A DNA stretch of 64,000 nucleotides from Manduca sexta (Eukaryota > Arthropoda > Insecta > Lepidoptera > Sphingidae), in the NCBI RefSeq assembly GCF_014839805.1, contig NC_051130.1, positions 3,844,001 through 3,908,000 on the forward strand. Direction: 5' to 3'. Below, piece by piece: positions 24,179 to 36,800 of the stretch. The notes under the pieces are model-generated. The model saw only the letters and a list, made by a program, of their open reading frames with translations. It made no database searches and had not been told where the DNA came from. A program made the translations under genes and the position numbers. Each line of letters opens with the position of its first letter. Position 1 is the stretch's first letter.

Positions 24179-25316
24179 TCTATACTATTATATAAAGCTG
24201 AAGAGTTTGTTTGTTTGTTTGTTTGTTTGTTTGTTTGAACGCGCTAATCTCAGGAACTACCGGTCCGAACTGAAAAATTCTTTTTGCGTTGGATAGCCCT
24301 TTGTTCGTGGAGTGCTATGGGCTATATATCATCACGCTATACCCAATAGGAGCGGAGCAGTAATGGCTAATCTCAGGAACTACCGGGCCAAACTGAAAAA
24401 TTCTTTTTGCATTGGATAGCCCTTTGTTCGTGGAGTACTATAGGCTATATATCATCACGCTATACCCAATAGGAGCGGAGCAGTAATGGCTAATCTCAGG
24501 AACTACCGGGCCAAACTGAAAAATTCTTTTTGCATTGGATAGCCCTTTGTTCGTGGAGTACTATAGGCTATATATCATCACGCTATACCCAATAGGAGCG
24601 GAGCAGTAATGGCTAATCTCAGGAACTACCGATTCGAACTGAAAAATTCTTTTTGTGTTGAATAGCCCTTTGTTTGTGGAGTGCTCTAAGTTATATATCA
24701 TCACGCTATGATCAATAGGAGCGGAGCACTAATGGCTAATCTCAGGAACTACCGATTCGAACTGAAAAATTCTTTTTGTGTTGAATAGCCCTTTGTTTGT
24801 GGAGTGCTCTAAGTTATATATCATCACGCTATGATCAATAGGAGCGGAGCACTAATGGCTAATCTCAGGAACTACCAGTTTGAACTGAAAAATTTATTTT
24901 GTGTTGGATAGCCCTTTATTTGTGGAGTGATAGAGGCTATATATCATCACGCTTTGACTAATAGGAGCGGAGCAGTAATGAAACATCTTGCAAAAACGGG
25001 GACAATTTATTAGTTATGAGAGCTTCCGTTGCGTGCGCTGCGTAAACGATAAAAGTTATGCAACAATGATGTATGACGGGATTGTTCCTCTTAAAAAGTT
25101 CTAAAAAATATATTATAAAACAAAGTCCCCCGCTGCATCTGTCTGCCTGAACGTGTTAAACTCAAAAACTACCCAACGTATTAAGAGGAAATTTGGTATG
25201 GAGACAGTTTGGGAACCTGGGAAGAACATAGGCTCCCGGGAAACTACTACTTTTATAACGGTAAACTTTAGGCTGAAAAACTTTATAACGCGAGCGGAGC
25301 CGCGGGCAAAAGCTAG
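24179..25316 (+). mobile_element. Non-autonomous Helitron, copy 1 (6 internal 123-bp units)
   Basis: Starts TCTATACTATTATATAAAGC and ends CTAG, inserted between A (24178) and T (25317), the Helitron rule. A short GC-rich palindrome (GAGCGGAGCCGCGGGC) sits just before the 3' end, as in Helitrons. After a GTTT microsatellite come six tandem units of exactly 123 bp (24238-24975), then a non-repeated tail. No Rep/helicase is encoded, so it must be moved by another element. Three relatives in the same orientation are at 38675, 52678 and 58340. Confidence 0.85.
24238..24975 (+). repeat. Tandem array of six 123-bp units inside Helitron copy 1
   Basis: Unit starts are at 24238, 24361, 24484, 24607, 24730 and 24853. 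Units 2 and 3 are identical to each other, and units 4 and 5 are identical to each other, while the two pairs differ from one another. That pattern shows recent local duplication of neighbouring units. Confidence 0.9.
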
Positions 25317-25650
25317 TAATAAATATTAATAATAATAATATCAGCCCTATATTATATGTATACTTGCCCACTGCTGAGCACGGGCCTCCTCTACTACTGA
25401 GAGCGATTAGGCCTTAGTCCACCACGCTGGCCTAGTGCGGATTGGTAGACTTCACACACATTCCTATAGAGAACTTCTCAGATGTGCAGGTTTCCTCACG
25501 ATGTTTTCCTTCACCGTTAAAGCAAACGATAAATTCACAAAGAATACACACATGATTTTTTAGAAAAGTCAGAGGTGTGTGCCCTGGGGATTCGAACCTG
25601 CGGACATTCGTCACGGCAGTCCGTTCCACAACCAACTAGGCTATCGCCGC
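25317..25650 (-). repeat. tRNA-derived SINE family 1, full-length copy
   Basis: Read on the minus strand, the head contains an A box TAGCCTAGTTGG (25632-25643) and a B box GGTTCGAATCC (25588-25598), the internal Pol III promoter of tRNA-derived SINEs. The body runs through the CCTGCACATCTGAGAAG, CCAGCGTGGTGGACTAAGGC and CAGTAGTAGAGGAGGCCCG landmarks and ends in an ATT-rich tail. It abuts the 3' end of Helitron copy 1. Relatives are at 62618-62790 and about 9770-9850. Confidence 0.8.
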
Positions 25651-25662
25651 TTTTATATAATA

Positions 25663-26157
25663 CTGGCTTCCGCCCGCAGCTTCGCCCGCGTGGATTTTGG
25701 GTTTCAAAAATGGAGAAGGTGCTCAATTTGTCGGGATGTTTTTTTAATTTATGGTGGTATGCAGGTGGTCCGATTGTCCGGTCATGGTCTGATGATGGGA
25801 TCCTGGTGAAATCGAAGGAACTTTTAACCATTAAGGTTGCACACGAAATGACGGAAGCTTAAAAAATGGAGTAACTTCTCCCGTTTTCCCAACATTTTCC
25901 ATCACTGCTATGCGCCTATTCATTGTAGCGTGATAAAAAGTATACTATAACCAGCTCAGGAGTATGAAAAATAATTGTACCAAGTTAAGTTAAAATCCGT
26001 CGAGTAGTTTTTGTTTCTATAACGGTTATACAGACAGTCAAAAATTTTACTAATTGCATTTTTGGCATCAGTATCGATCCCTAATCACCCCCAATTATTT
26101 TGGAAATATATTTCATGTACAGAATTGACCTCTCTACAGATTTATTATAAGTATAGA
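25663..26157 (-). mobile_element. Older non-autonomous Helitron, minus strand
   Basis: On the minus strand it starts TCTATACTTATAATAAATC at 26157 after an A and ends CCAG before T. CCAG looks like a decayed CTAG. A GC-rich stretch GCGGGCGAAGCTGCGGGCGG precedes the end. It is a different Helitron subfamily from the 123-bp-unit group and carries no coding sequence. Confidence 0.65.
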
Positions 26158-27974
26158 TATGCAAAAGTAGCTCAAAAATTGTCCATAACGAAAACATGCA
26201 TTTTAAAGTAAAACAAAAGAAATAATATCGTGAAGCCAACCAAATAACTACTGATATATTAAATTTTGTGACTGTTCAATTTAGTCGGGTCCGCGATATC
26301 ACTTTTGTTGAGTTTCAGAACGCGACATTACATTATTATATTCTGTGCTCCAACGCACACTGCTTTGATGTTAGGAACACACCTACATTGCTTAGACAAC
26401 AGTGAACTTTATACAATAGCAATAAAGCTCAAATTGACTCTACGTATTAGTTAGAAAACGTTTGTATGGGAAATAGAAAAATGCTGTTTTGAGGATTTTC
26501 CCGGCAATTATTCGAATTTTTCTCACCTTTTAAACCTTCCCTAGACCTCCACGAATAATTCAAGACCAAGATAAGATAAATCCGTTCAGCCGTTCTCGAG
26601 TTTTAGCGAGACTAACGAACAGCAATTCATTTTTATATATATAGATAATGGGCGTATAATCCTTTGGTGATAACTCTGACCAACCAATTAGGGTAAATTA
26701 GATAATGAAATGTTGTTCCCGACAATATTTGACACTGCGCAGTCGAGAGTAAAGAATGTAAAAAAGGAAAATTCTGGAATAACTTTATCATATGGATATA
26801 ATTGAAAATAAAACTCCACACATTGGTATCTAGTTTATTATTAAATAATAAGATAGGTAACAATTTGCTTCCTAACTAATAAAAGGCTATTTCGCATTTT
26901 CACAAAATAAAGCTAGATATGAATAGCATGTGGTCTTACACGGTCTATTGTTCAAAATATTTTTAAGTATATTAGATATGTGGCCATCTGTGTAGTAGGT
27001 ACCATAAATTCTCTCAGATTCAGTAATATTTTATGGAGGTTTCCCTTCTACAAAAGTCTTAAGCTATTGGTTGTTCAGTATCGTGTTTTAGTTAAATTTA
27101 GATTTTAATATTTCAATTACTATCAAGTAATTACGATAATTATATTAATATATATTACTTATATATTTTTAAACATAGTTTTGTACCACACAATAAATAG
27201 ATAAAAGGTGGATTTAAAAGACTGGTCATCGAAAAAGAGTGTCATGAATCATCCCACCATAAAATGCTGCCTGGTCGCAAAAAATGCTATCACTATGCAC
27301 CGTCAAATACCACGCTAAATGCTGGGGACGCAAACTTTTGAACTTCAATTTGAAAAAAGAATTGTAACATAACAGTTTTAAATATTTTTATCCTCTGAAC
27401 AGCCTTGGGAACAATAACATTAGATCGTTAAAATGCAAATTTATATTTAAAAATAATTTCCAAGCAAGTCTCTTCAATATCACACGTTCTATTATATAAC
27501 ACATTTACAAAAAAAAGCATAAAAATGATATTAATATTTTACTACAATTTTAAAATAGATTGTAATTAAAAAGTCTTATTTTAAATTTGCACATCAATGT
27601 TTTTATAGCGAAAGCCGAAAGCGTGCTCGTTCACTGGGAAGTGGGAAGTTATATAAAATGTTTTGTTTAAAACTTGATTTAATTAATTCGATCAGTGATT
27701 GAGCTGGAATTAAAAATGTTTACACTAAAGTTCTGCACATCAAAATTAATTCCAAATATAAATTTACCCTTCCAATTGATTAATGTAAGACTAATAAGTG
27801 ATTAGTTGTATCTCTCTCATTGTTCATTTCTAAGCACCAAAATGTAAGAGACAAAATATAAATTCAAAAAGTGTTTACAACAGTAATTACATTTTGTATG
27901 TAATACAAGCATTTGTATTCCATATAGACAAATATCGGACAAACGCTCATGACATGTGTGTAGTTATTCAAGAT

Positions 27975-28205
27975 TTTTATAGGGATACACCAATGTGACT
28001 CCACTGCACCTGTTAATAAGCAAAGTGGGGTCCACATAGAGTGTTATATTATTGACGAGAGATGGTTATCCCTCGTATTATGTTTCTTTGAAACCGGATA
28101 TACACAGGCTGATCCCGGAACGCAACACACGTAGGCCATCATAGCGAGTTTTACGCCTTATGTACGGTGGTCATTCGAACGGATTCAAATCCTTTACCAC
28201 CAGAA
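27975..28205 (+). repeat. Dispersed repeat family A, copy 4
   Basis: Contains the family landmarks GTGACTCCACTGCACCTG, GACGAGAGATGGTTATCC, GAAACCGGATATACACAGGC, GATCCCGGAACGC and CTTTACCACCAGAAA. It is nearly full length. Confidence 0.6.
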
Positions 28206-29258
28206 AATCAACATCATAGTTCAAAGTCATAGCTTTTGGAGACTAAGGGAACTGTGTTTTTTTTTTATTTGCCGTCTAAGAATCTGCGTAGGCACATCCG
28301 AAATACCCTGAGGTTGGCATTGCTAAGGGATGACGTCAGATGGAGGGTTCGTACCTAACTTCAAGGCGGCTATGACAGCAGCTTTATTGGAAATGCTAAA
28401 TCAATTACAAGACTGATATTCAAACATAATTAAGCACAACAATAATACATTGAATTGCATTTTAGGTCAACTATAGTGTACTTATTTTATTTTCTGAAGT
28501 AAAATTTAGATCAAAATGTAAATTATTACTTAACGGAAAAAATATATAAATAATTACAATCGCTAACTTCAGATCTATAACCAAAATGGACCAATCACGA
28601 TGAGTTTTGACATGCCTACAGATAATTTTGATTAGATATTCTCGAAATCGATCGAAAGGTAGAGATTGAGATTATTTACCGATTGTGGCTATGTCAATGA
28701 AAAACAACATTGTTTATAATTTACCAAGATTGAGTTTACATTAGCGAAGAAGCATAATTAAAACAAACAAACGCAACAATATTAATTACATTATGTACTA
28801 TTAGCACATTTTCATATGCATTTTATACATTACATATAGGATTTATATTTAAACACTGAATTGGTATAAATTCAGTAAATCCTATGTATATAGTGGTGTT
28901 GGTATAATTAACATTAAATGCAAAGTCGGTAGGATGCGTAGCTCGTCAATATTGTAATGGAAAAAGTAGCTTCAATAGTTAAAGATATAAGGTGCAGTAT
29001 CAATAATAATCAAATTATATCCTTTTAAAGTTTTCATTGATAAGTAGCTAATATGGTGAATATACGTCATCGCACAGACGTGGAATGGCTACAAATAACA
29101 TTTATAAGGAATTTATCACATATGCCAAAGCGAATATACCATTGTATGTGGACCCCGACATTCCGCGGGGTTTATAACTTTCAACAACTAAATATATTTA
29201 ACATACGTACAATTTCATGCAAAATAAAATAACTAGCCAATCGCATTTGTTTTAATAA

Positions 29259-29264
29259 TTTATT
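29259..29264 (-). terminator. BAG2: Polyadenylation signal of BAG2
   Basis: AATAAA on the minus strand, about 260 bases after the BAG2 stop codon. It is the first canonical signal I see downstream. Confidence 0.5.
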
Positions 29265-29525
29265 CAGGTACCAAAACTTTTAAATCTTATCATACAAGGA
29301 AACGGCTCGTTTCTGTTCTAAGCCTAACGATACAAAAATTAATCCCCAGTTGGATACAAAGAAACTATTATTTTGACAACGTAAAAAAATACAAAACATA
29401 CCGCACTAATGTCATGCATGAAAAAACACGTATGCGTGAAACGGAACGTATGTCACAGGTCCACGCACAAGGAAGCTGGCAGTAGATCAGTTTAGGACAA
29501 GTCTGTTCGCGAGTTCATCCGCCAC

Positions 29526-32500
29526 TCACGAGTAAGAAGTCACATTTAGCTTCGCGAAGTAGTCCAGGAGACCTTGGAGGCGTTTCTTGATTCGTTTCTG
29601 GTCGTCGAGGGTGCAGCCGAGGATGGCCGTCTCGAAGTTCTTGTCGGTGCCGGAGGTGGGGTCGGGCTGGGAGGTGCACGCGTTCATGTACGTCTGGCAG
29701 CGCGAGTGCGCCACCACCGCGTCGTCGTGCACCGACATCACCAGCTGGTCTATGTACATGTTCACCTGGAATGGACAACGCAATTCATAATGCATAAATA
29801 TAACATGCGCAAACTCACGCCAGCGCAATTAATGCGTACATGGTTATATCGTCCGAAAATGTGTTAGGGGCAAGTCTGTATCGGCACATTCCAGGCTCCG
29901 CGCTAATATTGAACATAACAATCCAATATCACTTCAAGCGTCCCGGAGATCGCATCAAAGAATTCAACAGCACGGTTTTATCGCAATACAACTACGCCAC
30001 CGAGGCAGTCATAGCAGGTATGCTTTATAATAATATTTTCAGACTTTTTGATCGAATGGCACCAATATAATAGCTTAGGTTTCTGAGGGGGTAAATAGAT
30101 TACCGTCTCGATGGCGTAGTTGTATAACGGTTCGACTGCAGTGCTGAGGTTTCGCGTTCGATCCCCGTTTCGGGTGCGTGTGCATGTGCGTGTGTGCGGG
30201 TGTGCACGCGCATTTGAACGTGCGTGTGTACGCGCGCTTTTGAGTGTGTGTGTGCGCATTTGTGCATGGAAAACTGTGACTTTCAAAATGGTAAAATTTA
30301 TGGAATCTTTTTAATTGTTCCAAAGCTTACTCTTATCAATTAAAAAAGTTACAATATTAACGTATAAACAAAACATAAAATATTTAACACTTAACTACAG
30401 TACAAATAAAAATGTTTTTAATAGTTAAGTAAAAAAACCTTTATCTCTGTGGGTACGCGGAAGTAAACGAATATAATCGAAGTAACTATTATTGAACGTG
30501 AGTCAACTCCGTGACTCTAATTAATACGCTTTGTTTCGATATAATTACGTAATACTGTGTATAGAATATAGTGTAGTTGCCAATTAAAATACTTAACTCT
30601 ATATTTATGAAATTCTTTTCCATTAGATGTAGATATTGTGTTTTTATGGTCTGTCTGGTAAGTGGTATGCAAGATCAGATTATTGCATAACATCATACCA
30701 CTGTGTGTGTAACGTGTCCTGTTCTACCGTCGGTATTTTATTTGATGGAATGTCATGCGCATACGCACATACCTTTGCTTGAACACCGGTCTACATAATA
30801 GCAGATTGTTAAAACGAAATTTACAGCTCAAATATTAAAGCCACTTCAAAAACAACTACAAACTCAAGAAATAACTTCAATACATATATGATCATTATAC
30901 TTGAGTCAATGCTTAATTTAAATTAAATATTGCTTTTTTATAAGCTTAATTCTTAATGTATCTGGTTACCTTTGCTGACAATTTACAATAATGAAAATAT
31001 TAGCTCTCAGAGCTAAAATGTGTATGTTTACACCACAGTTACCTGATGAAGCGCCTCCTCCTGCTGGGAGTCGCGGTCGGTGCGCACGGCCACCTCCACG
31101 GTCATGGCGCGCGCGAGGATGCGGTCAGCGTACCGCGTGATGTCGTCCTTATCGCCTGCAAACATTCAAAATATTATATCTCTTGTATTAAATATTAATA
31201 ATATACTTAATATCAAAATATTATGAAATTAACTTGTAATTTGGAAACAAAAAAAAATTGTCATGCCCTAATGCTACTACTAATATTTTGAAAGAATTCT
31301 TCAGAGCAGCAACATCATATACTCAGTCATAATTACACTCACACACACATGTTTGCCATTAATAACAAAGTAAACAAAAAATCTGAAAGTAAACCAATAT
31401 TTTTGGCAAAAATATTCATTATCTGTGAATAATTTTGGCAGAGATAAATATGAGTACCTACATAAGTGATTTCTTTTAATAAAGCAGTGTCATGATGACC
31501 CTGTATAACATTCTTACATTCTGATATGTCTGTGAGTAGTTCTGAGTGCTTGATACTGTCCAGGGTGGAAAGCAAGGAATCCTTCTCTTCTTCAATGCGC
31601 ACAGTGTCTTTCCGGAGCCTTTCCACTCGCATCTCCACCTGGTCTAGCACCGCAATTAACCTACAGAAAAATTTACTATGTATTTCGCCTTGATAGAGGT
31701 TTATAAATAACAAAAGGAAAACTGACTTACTATTTAATTTATTTTTAAAGAATAAACCTATTTAAAAAAAATGTAAAGGTAAGGTAGTTCAGTAAGCATT
31801 GTATTTTATACACCATTCACCAGCAACACATAATTTTGTCATACTATGACGAATTTCTACAGTCCACAAGCATTTATAAATCATAACTCTAGAGGATATT
31901 TGACGAAACTTTTAAAAGATGTAGTAATGGGAGTACAAATGGACAATTTTTGCACTTATATCCAATCTTACTGCATTAATGATTTCATTTGTTAACACTA
32001 ATGCTAGAGTTCAAATAATAGTAGTTTTACTTTTTTAATTTGATCACTGCATTCATTGTAATGATAATAGTAACAATATATATTAAGGATAAAGACCACC
32101 TACAGATTACAGATACAGATTTGATACAAAAACTATTAAAATTTCAGAGAAACTGAGAAATCTCGACATTGTTTATCTGATTTAATAATGTAATGTTTTT
32201 TATGCATCACCTTGAAACACTTTACATTCATCTAAATCACTTTAGAACTAAAATTACTTATGTTCCCATTTAATGTTTATAACTATGACTTTTATAACAA
32301 ATTACTGCTTATACTGTGTAATCTATACTTACTGAGTTATTAATGTTTGAATAAATTCAATGCCATGACCCTTTATGTCAAGTTTAAGTGAATATTACAT
32401 ATACATTTTGATAAACCTTCAAGTGAAGCTATTTTAAATACAATTAAGCATGCTTTTTTAATTTTCGTTTCATAAATTTATCATTCACATGGTCAAGTAT

Positions 32501-33101
32501 TCACTATACCGCATGGTGAAGAATAAAAATAGTTAACATGTTTATAAAACATCAATAATTCTAAACCACTGGCCCACTACATTGCAATTAGAGTAATGCA
32601 TGTCTGTTGCAACACCAAATATATGTTTATAGATACAATAAATGCCTGTGTACATACTTATCAGTTATAATCTACGAAATGTACACTCATAGGAATGATA
32701 TTATATTCGCCACACAATGCCAATTAAATTAAAAGCTATAATTACCTACATAACTATACGTGTAGAATACCATGTACGGACATTCCCCTCGTGACTAATC
32801 GAATACTTTCATGGTAGTCATATAAAAAAAAACATGAATTTATAGACGTGCTCACGAATTTTGCGGCGTGGGCGATAGCGTACAACTTTTTATAAGTAGA
32901 ACGCTTGTTCCATGACCAATTTTGGAGCTTACATTTCATCAGCACTAATGACCATCGTTATTCTTTTCATGGCATTATTTACAGTAATAATTACCTGTCT
33001 TTCGGAGCTTGCGGCCCCAGCGCCGAAGACTCGTCAATCAGCGGTAGCCGTGAAACTTCAGCTGGATAAGCTAGTTCAAGGGCAAACTGATCCACTTCCA
33101 T
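29526..33101 (-). CDS. BAG2: BAG2, Hsp70 co-chaperone with BAG domain
   Basis: BAG2 binds the Hsc70/Hsp70 ATPase domain as a nucleotide-exchange factor and inhibits the CHIP ubiquitin ligase, acting in cytosolic protein quality control. Four coding exons on the minus strand join in frame: 33101-32995, 31660-31518, 31155-31043 and 29765-29526, giving 200 residues (human about 211). The match to human BAG2 is clear by eye: a leading coiled coil LDQVEMRVERLRK (human LDQLELRVEALRE), then LTVEVSV-like MTVEVAV, QQEEALHQ, and the C-terminal LGCTLDDQKRIKKRLQGLL (human IGCALEDQKKIKRRLETLL). The N-terminal 35 residues before the coiled coil are poorly conserved, as in other animals. Splice phases are 2, 1 and 0. 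Intron 3 carries a head-to-head SINE pair. Confidence 0.94.
29975..30265. repeat. SINE family 3: head-to-head pair in BAG2 intron 3
   Basis: Two tRNA-like heads face each other. The left one is on the minus strand (A-box-like TGGCGTAGTTGTA, at 29987-29999). The right one is on the plus strand (same A box at 30112-30124, B box GCGTTCGATCC at 30154-30164) and runs into a GT/GC-rich tail. A related copy is at 59600-59712. Confidence 0.6.
30165..30265. repeat. Alternating GT/GC/CA-rich tract
   Basis: About 100 bp of mostly alternating purine-pyrimidine sequence (GTGCGTGTGCATGTGCGTGT and similar), which follows the SINE B box. Such tracts can adopt Z-DNA and vary in length. Confidence 0.7.
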
Positions 33102-36100
33102 TTTTAAAAACGTCTATCTACCACTAAATTGAGTTAAATACGTAATAAACAAACTATTTTCACAATTTCACGGTATTAGAAACAAAGCATAATTATTTTT
33201 CTTAGAGACGTCAAAGATCAAAGTAACCAAAACAAAATTGATTGACGTTTCTCTGCAGTCTACCCATTGAGTCTACCGAGTTTTCAGAATAATGCACAAC
33301 TGTCATTACTGTCAAAATGGAAATAGAATTATAGAGGACGTTATATTCTTTTGATATGGAAAATAAGATCGAAGCTCTATTGAAATAGAACCTATTATTA
33401 AATGACACGTACACTTAATAATATTAGAACATAGACAATATTATATACATTTTTCTGATATAATAGCGTGGACTGCCTTTATTATGGCAACTTTGTTTTT
33501 ATAAGACAAGCATCTCTTCAATTTCTGCACTAAGAAGCGCCTTAAATGTTACAGCCACTCCCTTTTGCCTGGAAAGGCCATTACAGTAGCTACCTATCAG
33601 ACAGTACCATAGTGCTCAAATATTTCTTTTCTAATAATTATTTGTAATTATTACACCTGCAAGAGACATTCGCAATACCAAGGGAAACGCAAACGTAGCT
33701 CGTCAAAACTATTAAGGAATGGAATACGGTGGCTTGTTGAACACTGGCCTCTGAAATTTTTACAAAGGCATCAAAAAATAAAATGGAATGTAAAACACAC
33801 AAAGTTTTCTTTACAAATATTTTATTTATATCTTATATTACATCTATATTATTAAAGTAAGCATTTGTAAACGAAAACAATAATATATACTTTTTTGTAA
33901 TAACTAATATTTTCAATCTGATTTATATATAACATGTGAGTTTGCGTTCATTAACTATATTAGGACGGACGTCACGACGTCAATATTGTTGAAAGGTGAA
34001 TTATACAAAGGATAGATATTTTCCTGTCTTTGATAATTAGCATTACATGGGTTGATGTATCTGTCTGCATTCCAGATGTTCCGATCTTCGATTTTCAAAC
34101 CTACCCTACGTTGGACGTAATTTTTCCTGTATTATTAAGACTTAAACCATTGCCCATCGAATAATCACAGATACAAGACGTAACGCTGTAGTTTCTTTAC
34201 TTTTTGTTTAGTTTAGATCTATTGTGGCTTTACTTGAGATTGACATAAAACACAAACTTTTCTCATTATTTAGTTCCACAAAAAATAAAAGACAAACACT
34301 TAATACGAAATACAATTTAAAATAAAAACTTAACAACACGCAATACTGACATGTACCCAAGGAATATAAATTATTTAGAATTTGGAAATAACAATGTGTA
34401 GAAAACTTAGCCAAGCACATAAAGATAATCTCACAAGCAAGGAATGTTTGGGCCTCATGATACTTCAGATGTCTACAGTCAATAAGTTATGTCTGAAATA
34501 AACACATTTTTACACAATAGAACAAGTAGACAATATGACGCGACAGTTAACTACATACAATGATATCAAAAATCATTCAAACTATTTCGATATCTAAGAT
34601 TTGTAACATCAATGTTTCATTATACATAATATACAGATAATTGCAGATAACATTGCATACAAGACTGTACGGTCTACGATTCCTTTGCCTATAATGTATA
34701 TAAACACTGTGGCAAAAGGAGGGGATCATCAAATAATCCTCTAACAACACAGATATTAGGACCTAAGCATACAAAGTTGCTTAAACAAGCTCCTTAAAAA
34801 AAGTCCTGTTAAAAAAACGTCGCGTCGTGTGCCTACTCTCTTTGTGACAAACTGTCAAAGCAAATTAAATAACGACCTTCTATTGCCTAACATGCCTATA
34901 TAGAATATCTTGTGCAGAATTGTAAAAGAAGAATAAAAATATAGATTTCTAAATACAGCACAAGCTATGCATGTATTCATCTAATAGCTTTATATTAATG
35001 GACATTTTCACAGTCACTAAATCAGTTGTCTGAACAACCCATAGATAACCGCTAAGAGATACCATAGACAACGATCACGTTCTACTTGTCTATGCCTTGG
35101 AATAGGGTGACCATGGTCTTATAATTATCGGGAATTTAAAGCATTTTTGAAATAGCCAATGAGATTGCTTCGTTTCTGTTCCACAACCCGCGCGTATCCA
35201 TTTTGGTAATTTCGAACCATAAGGCAGTATCTATGGATGTAATATAGAACACTTCTAAAATTATTAGCGGGGTCTCTCCTAATTTGTATCTACCTAAAAT
35301 TCACAGTCACTAAATCAGTTGTCATTTTCACAGTTAAAACAAAGATATCGAAATTATAATATTACTTAATTTCAAAATTAAGCAAGTAAATGTATAAACC
35401 CAGACTAATAACATGATATGTTTATGATTTTAAACAGAATATATAAAATGTGCTAATGTTTGCAAGGAAACAGGATTGTCGTGAAATCGTATGTAACATG
35501 AATAAAGTCAAAAATTCTTACAATTTGGTAAGTACTAAGTAGATAATTAAAATTATGGTAAAATTTAATAACAATATAAGTAAATTAAATTAAATTGCAA
35601 TGAAAACAAACATAAACTCACTTGAGACAATATAATAAATATTTATTTTTTTTTCAACACCTAAAAATGTGGTGGTGTTTATTAAATAAAAAAAAATGGC
35701 ACTTAGTAGCATAGCTTCAAGTTTGATTTTTCAACGTCATATTTTCTATACACAACATACATAACCAATGACTAAATAAATAATAGCTTTATCTGTATTT
35801 TGTAAAGTGACAGTTGAACGAATTGCAAATAAGTATTACTAACAATACAAACAAATTAATAACGCAAACGACGCGTTTTTACAATATACAATATTTGTTT
35901 TCTGATGCTAGGACCACAGTAAAGTGAATGACATAGCTTTACATAGAAATAAATAAAGCATAAAAAACTGCATGGTATCTCCATCAAACATCTATTACTA
36001 TTGTCAAATTATCGTTATAAATTGTGATATAGCGATATTGGTGCGGTAATTATGAATACCCAAAGACCTTATTGTGGCCCCACCATAACAGTAAATAATT

Positions 36101-36800
36101 GTACAATAAAAAAAAGAATCACTCTAAAACAATTCAATTCCTGCAATTTGAATCTAAATACACTAATATTACATCTTCCTATACATTTTCCATCTATACC
36201 TTTTTTACATTACAGTTAGAAAGGACACATTTTTATGGTAACTATTGTAGAGTGCAGGCAAGCAGTGCCGCGGGTGGAGTTCAAAATGAAATGGTTACTA
36301 GTATTGTATGATATAACTCAATTTCTAGAAATACTATAGTACAGAGGACAGATGCGCAAGAGTCTCAATACTAAACGTAACCATGACACCGCTGTATATG
36401 GACAGCAGTCCATAATAGAGGTAATATTGAACGTCTTAGAAAAGGAAAACATATATTTAGAGCATAAGTTAGGGGGAAGGAGAAGTGTCCAATGAATTTG
36501 GATAATGTGACATACTTTGCATTTGTCTGAATTGTCTATGAATTTTTCTAGATCATCTGGACTATTATTCAAGGGGCCTTAATAAAGTCTTTATCTCTGT
36601 ATTGCTTCCACTGACTTCAGATGCAATTTATCAGAGAGAGACAAAACAATATAAATATGGTTTTGCCCAACCGCGGCACTCTTGCACGTCATAAGAACTA
36701 TACTATCTACAAAATAAAGCGCAATCTAGAACCACATACTCATACATGTTTTGTCTCCGTCGCTCTCAGAGGGGAGCGCGTGTGTGCGAGGGGGACAGCA
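33102..36800. other. Intergenic stretch between BAG2 start and FAM91A1 end
   Basis: No gene recognised. The right part should contain the FAM91A1 3'UTR and the left part the BAG2 promoter, neither of which shows a clear boundary. A 24-bp direct repeat (35007-35030 and 35300-35323) brackets about 270 bp. Confidence 0.5.

Larger units (their letters stand above)
26158..29525. other. Intergenic stretch before BAG2
   Basis: No gene found. About 26290-26647 looks like a LINE 3' end (ATCCGTTCAGCCGTTCTCGAG). A family A repeat lies at 27975-28205. The rest is AT-rich unique sequence. The BAG2 polyadenylation signal lies at 29259-29264. Confidence 0.55.

Noticed and set aside
24238..24975. Regular direct repeats resembling a CRISPR array
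   Set aside because: The 123-bp units follow each other without spacers, lie inside a Helitron and are in eukaryotic DNA.
25588..25643. Possible tRNA gene from A and B boxes (also at 30112, 45316 and 59648)
   Set aside because: The boxes sit in heads of SINEs followed by non-tRNA bodies. No cloverleaf with intact acceptor and anticodon stems could be drawn.
25432..25862. Several open frames of 67-98 codons on both strands
   Set aside because: They fall wholly within the SINE and the older Helitron and have no protein features.
33211..34420. AT-rich frames of 67-70 codons between BAG2 and FAM91A1
   Set aside because: Their composition is that of translated AT-rich intergenic DNA, without domains or splice continuity.
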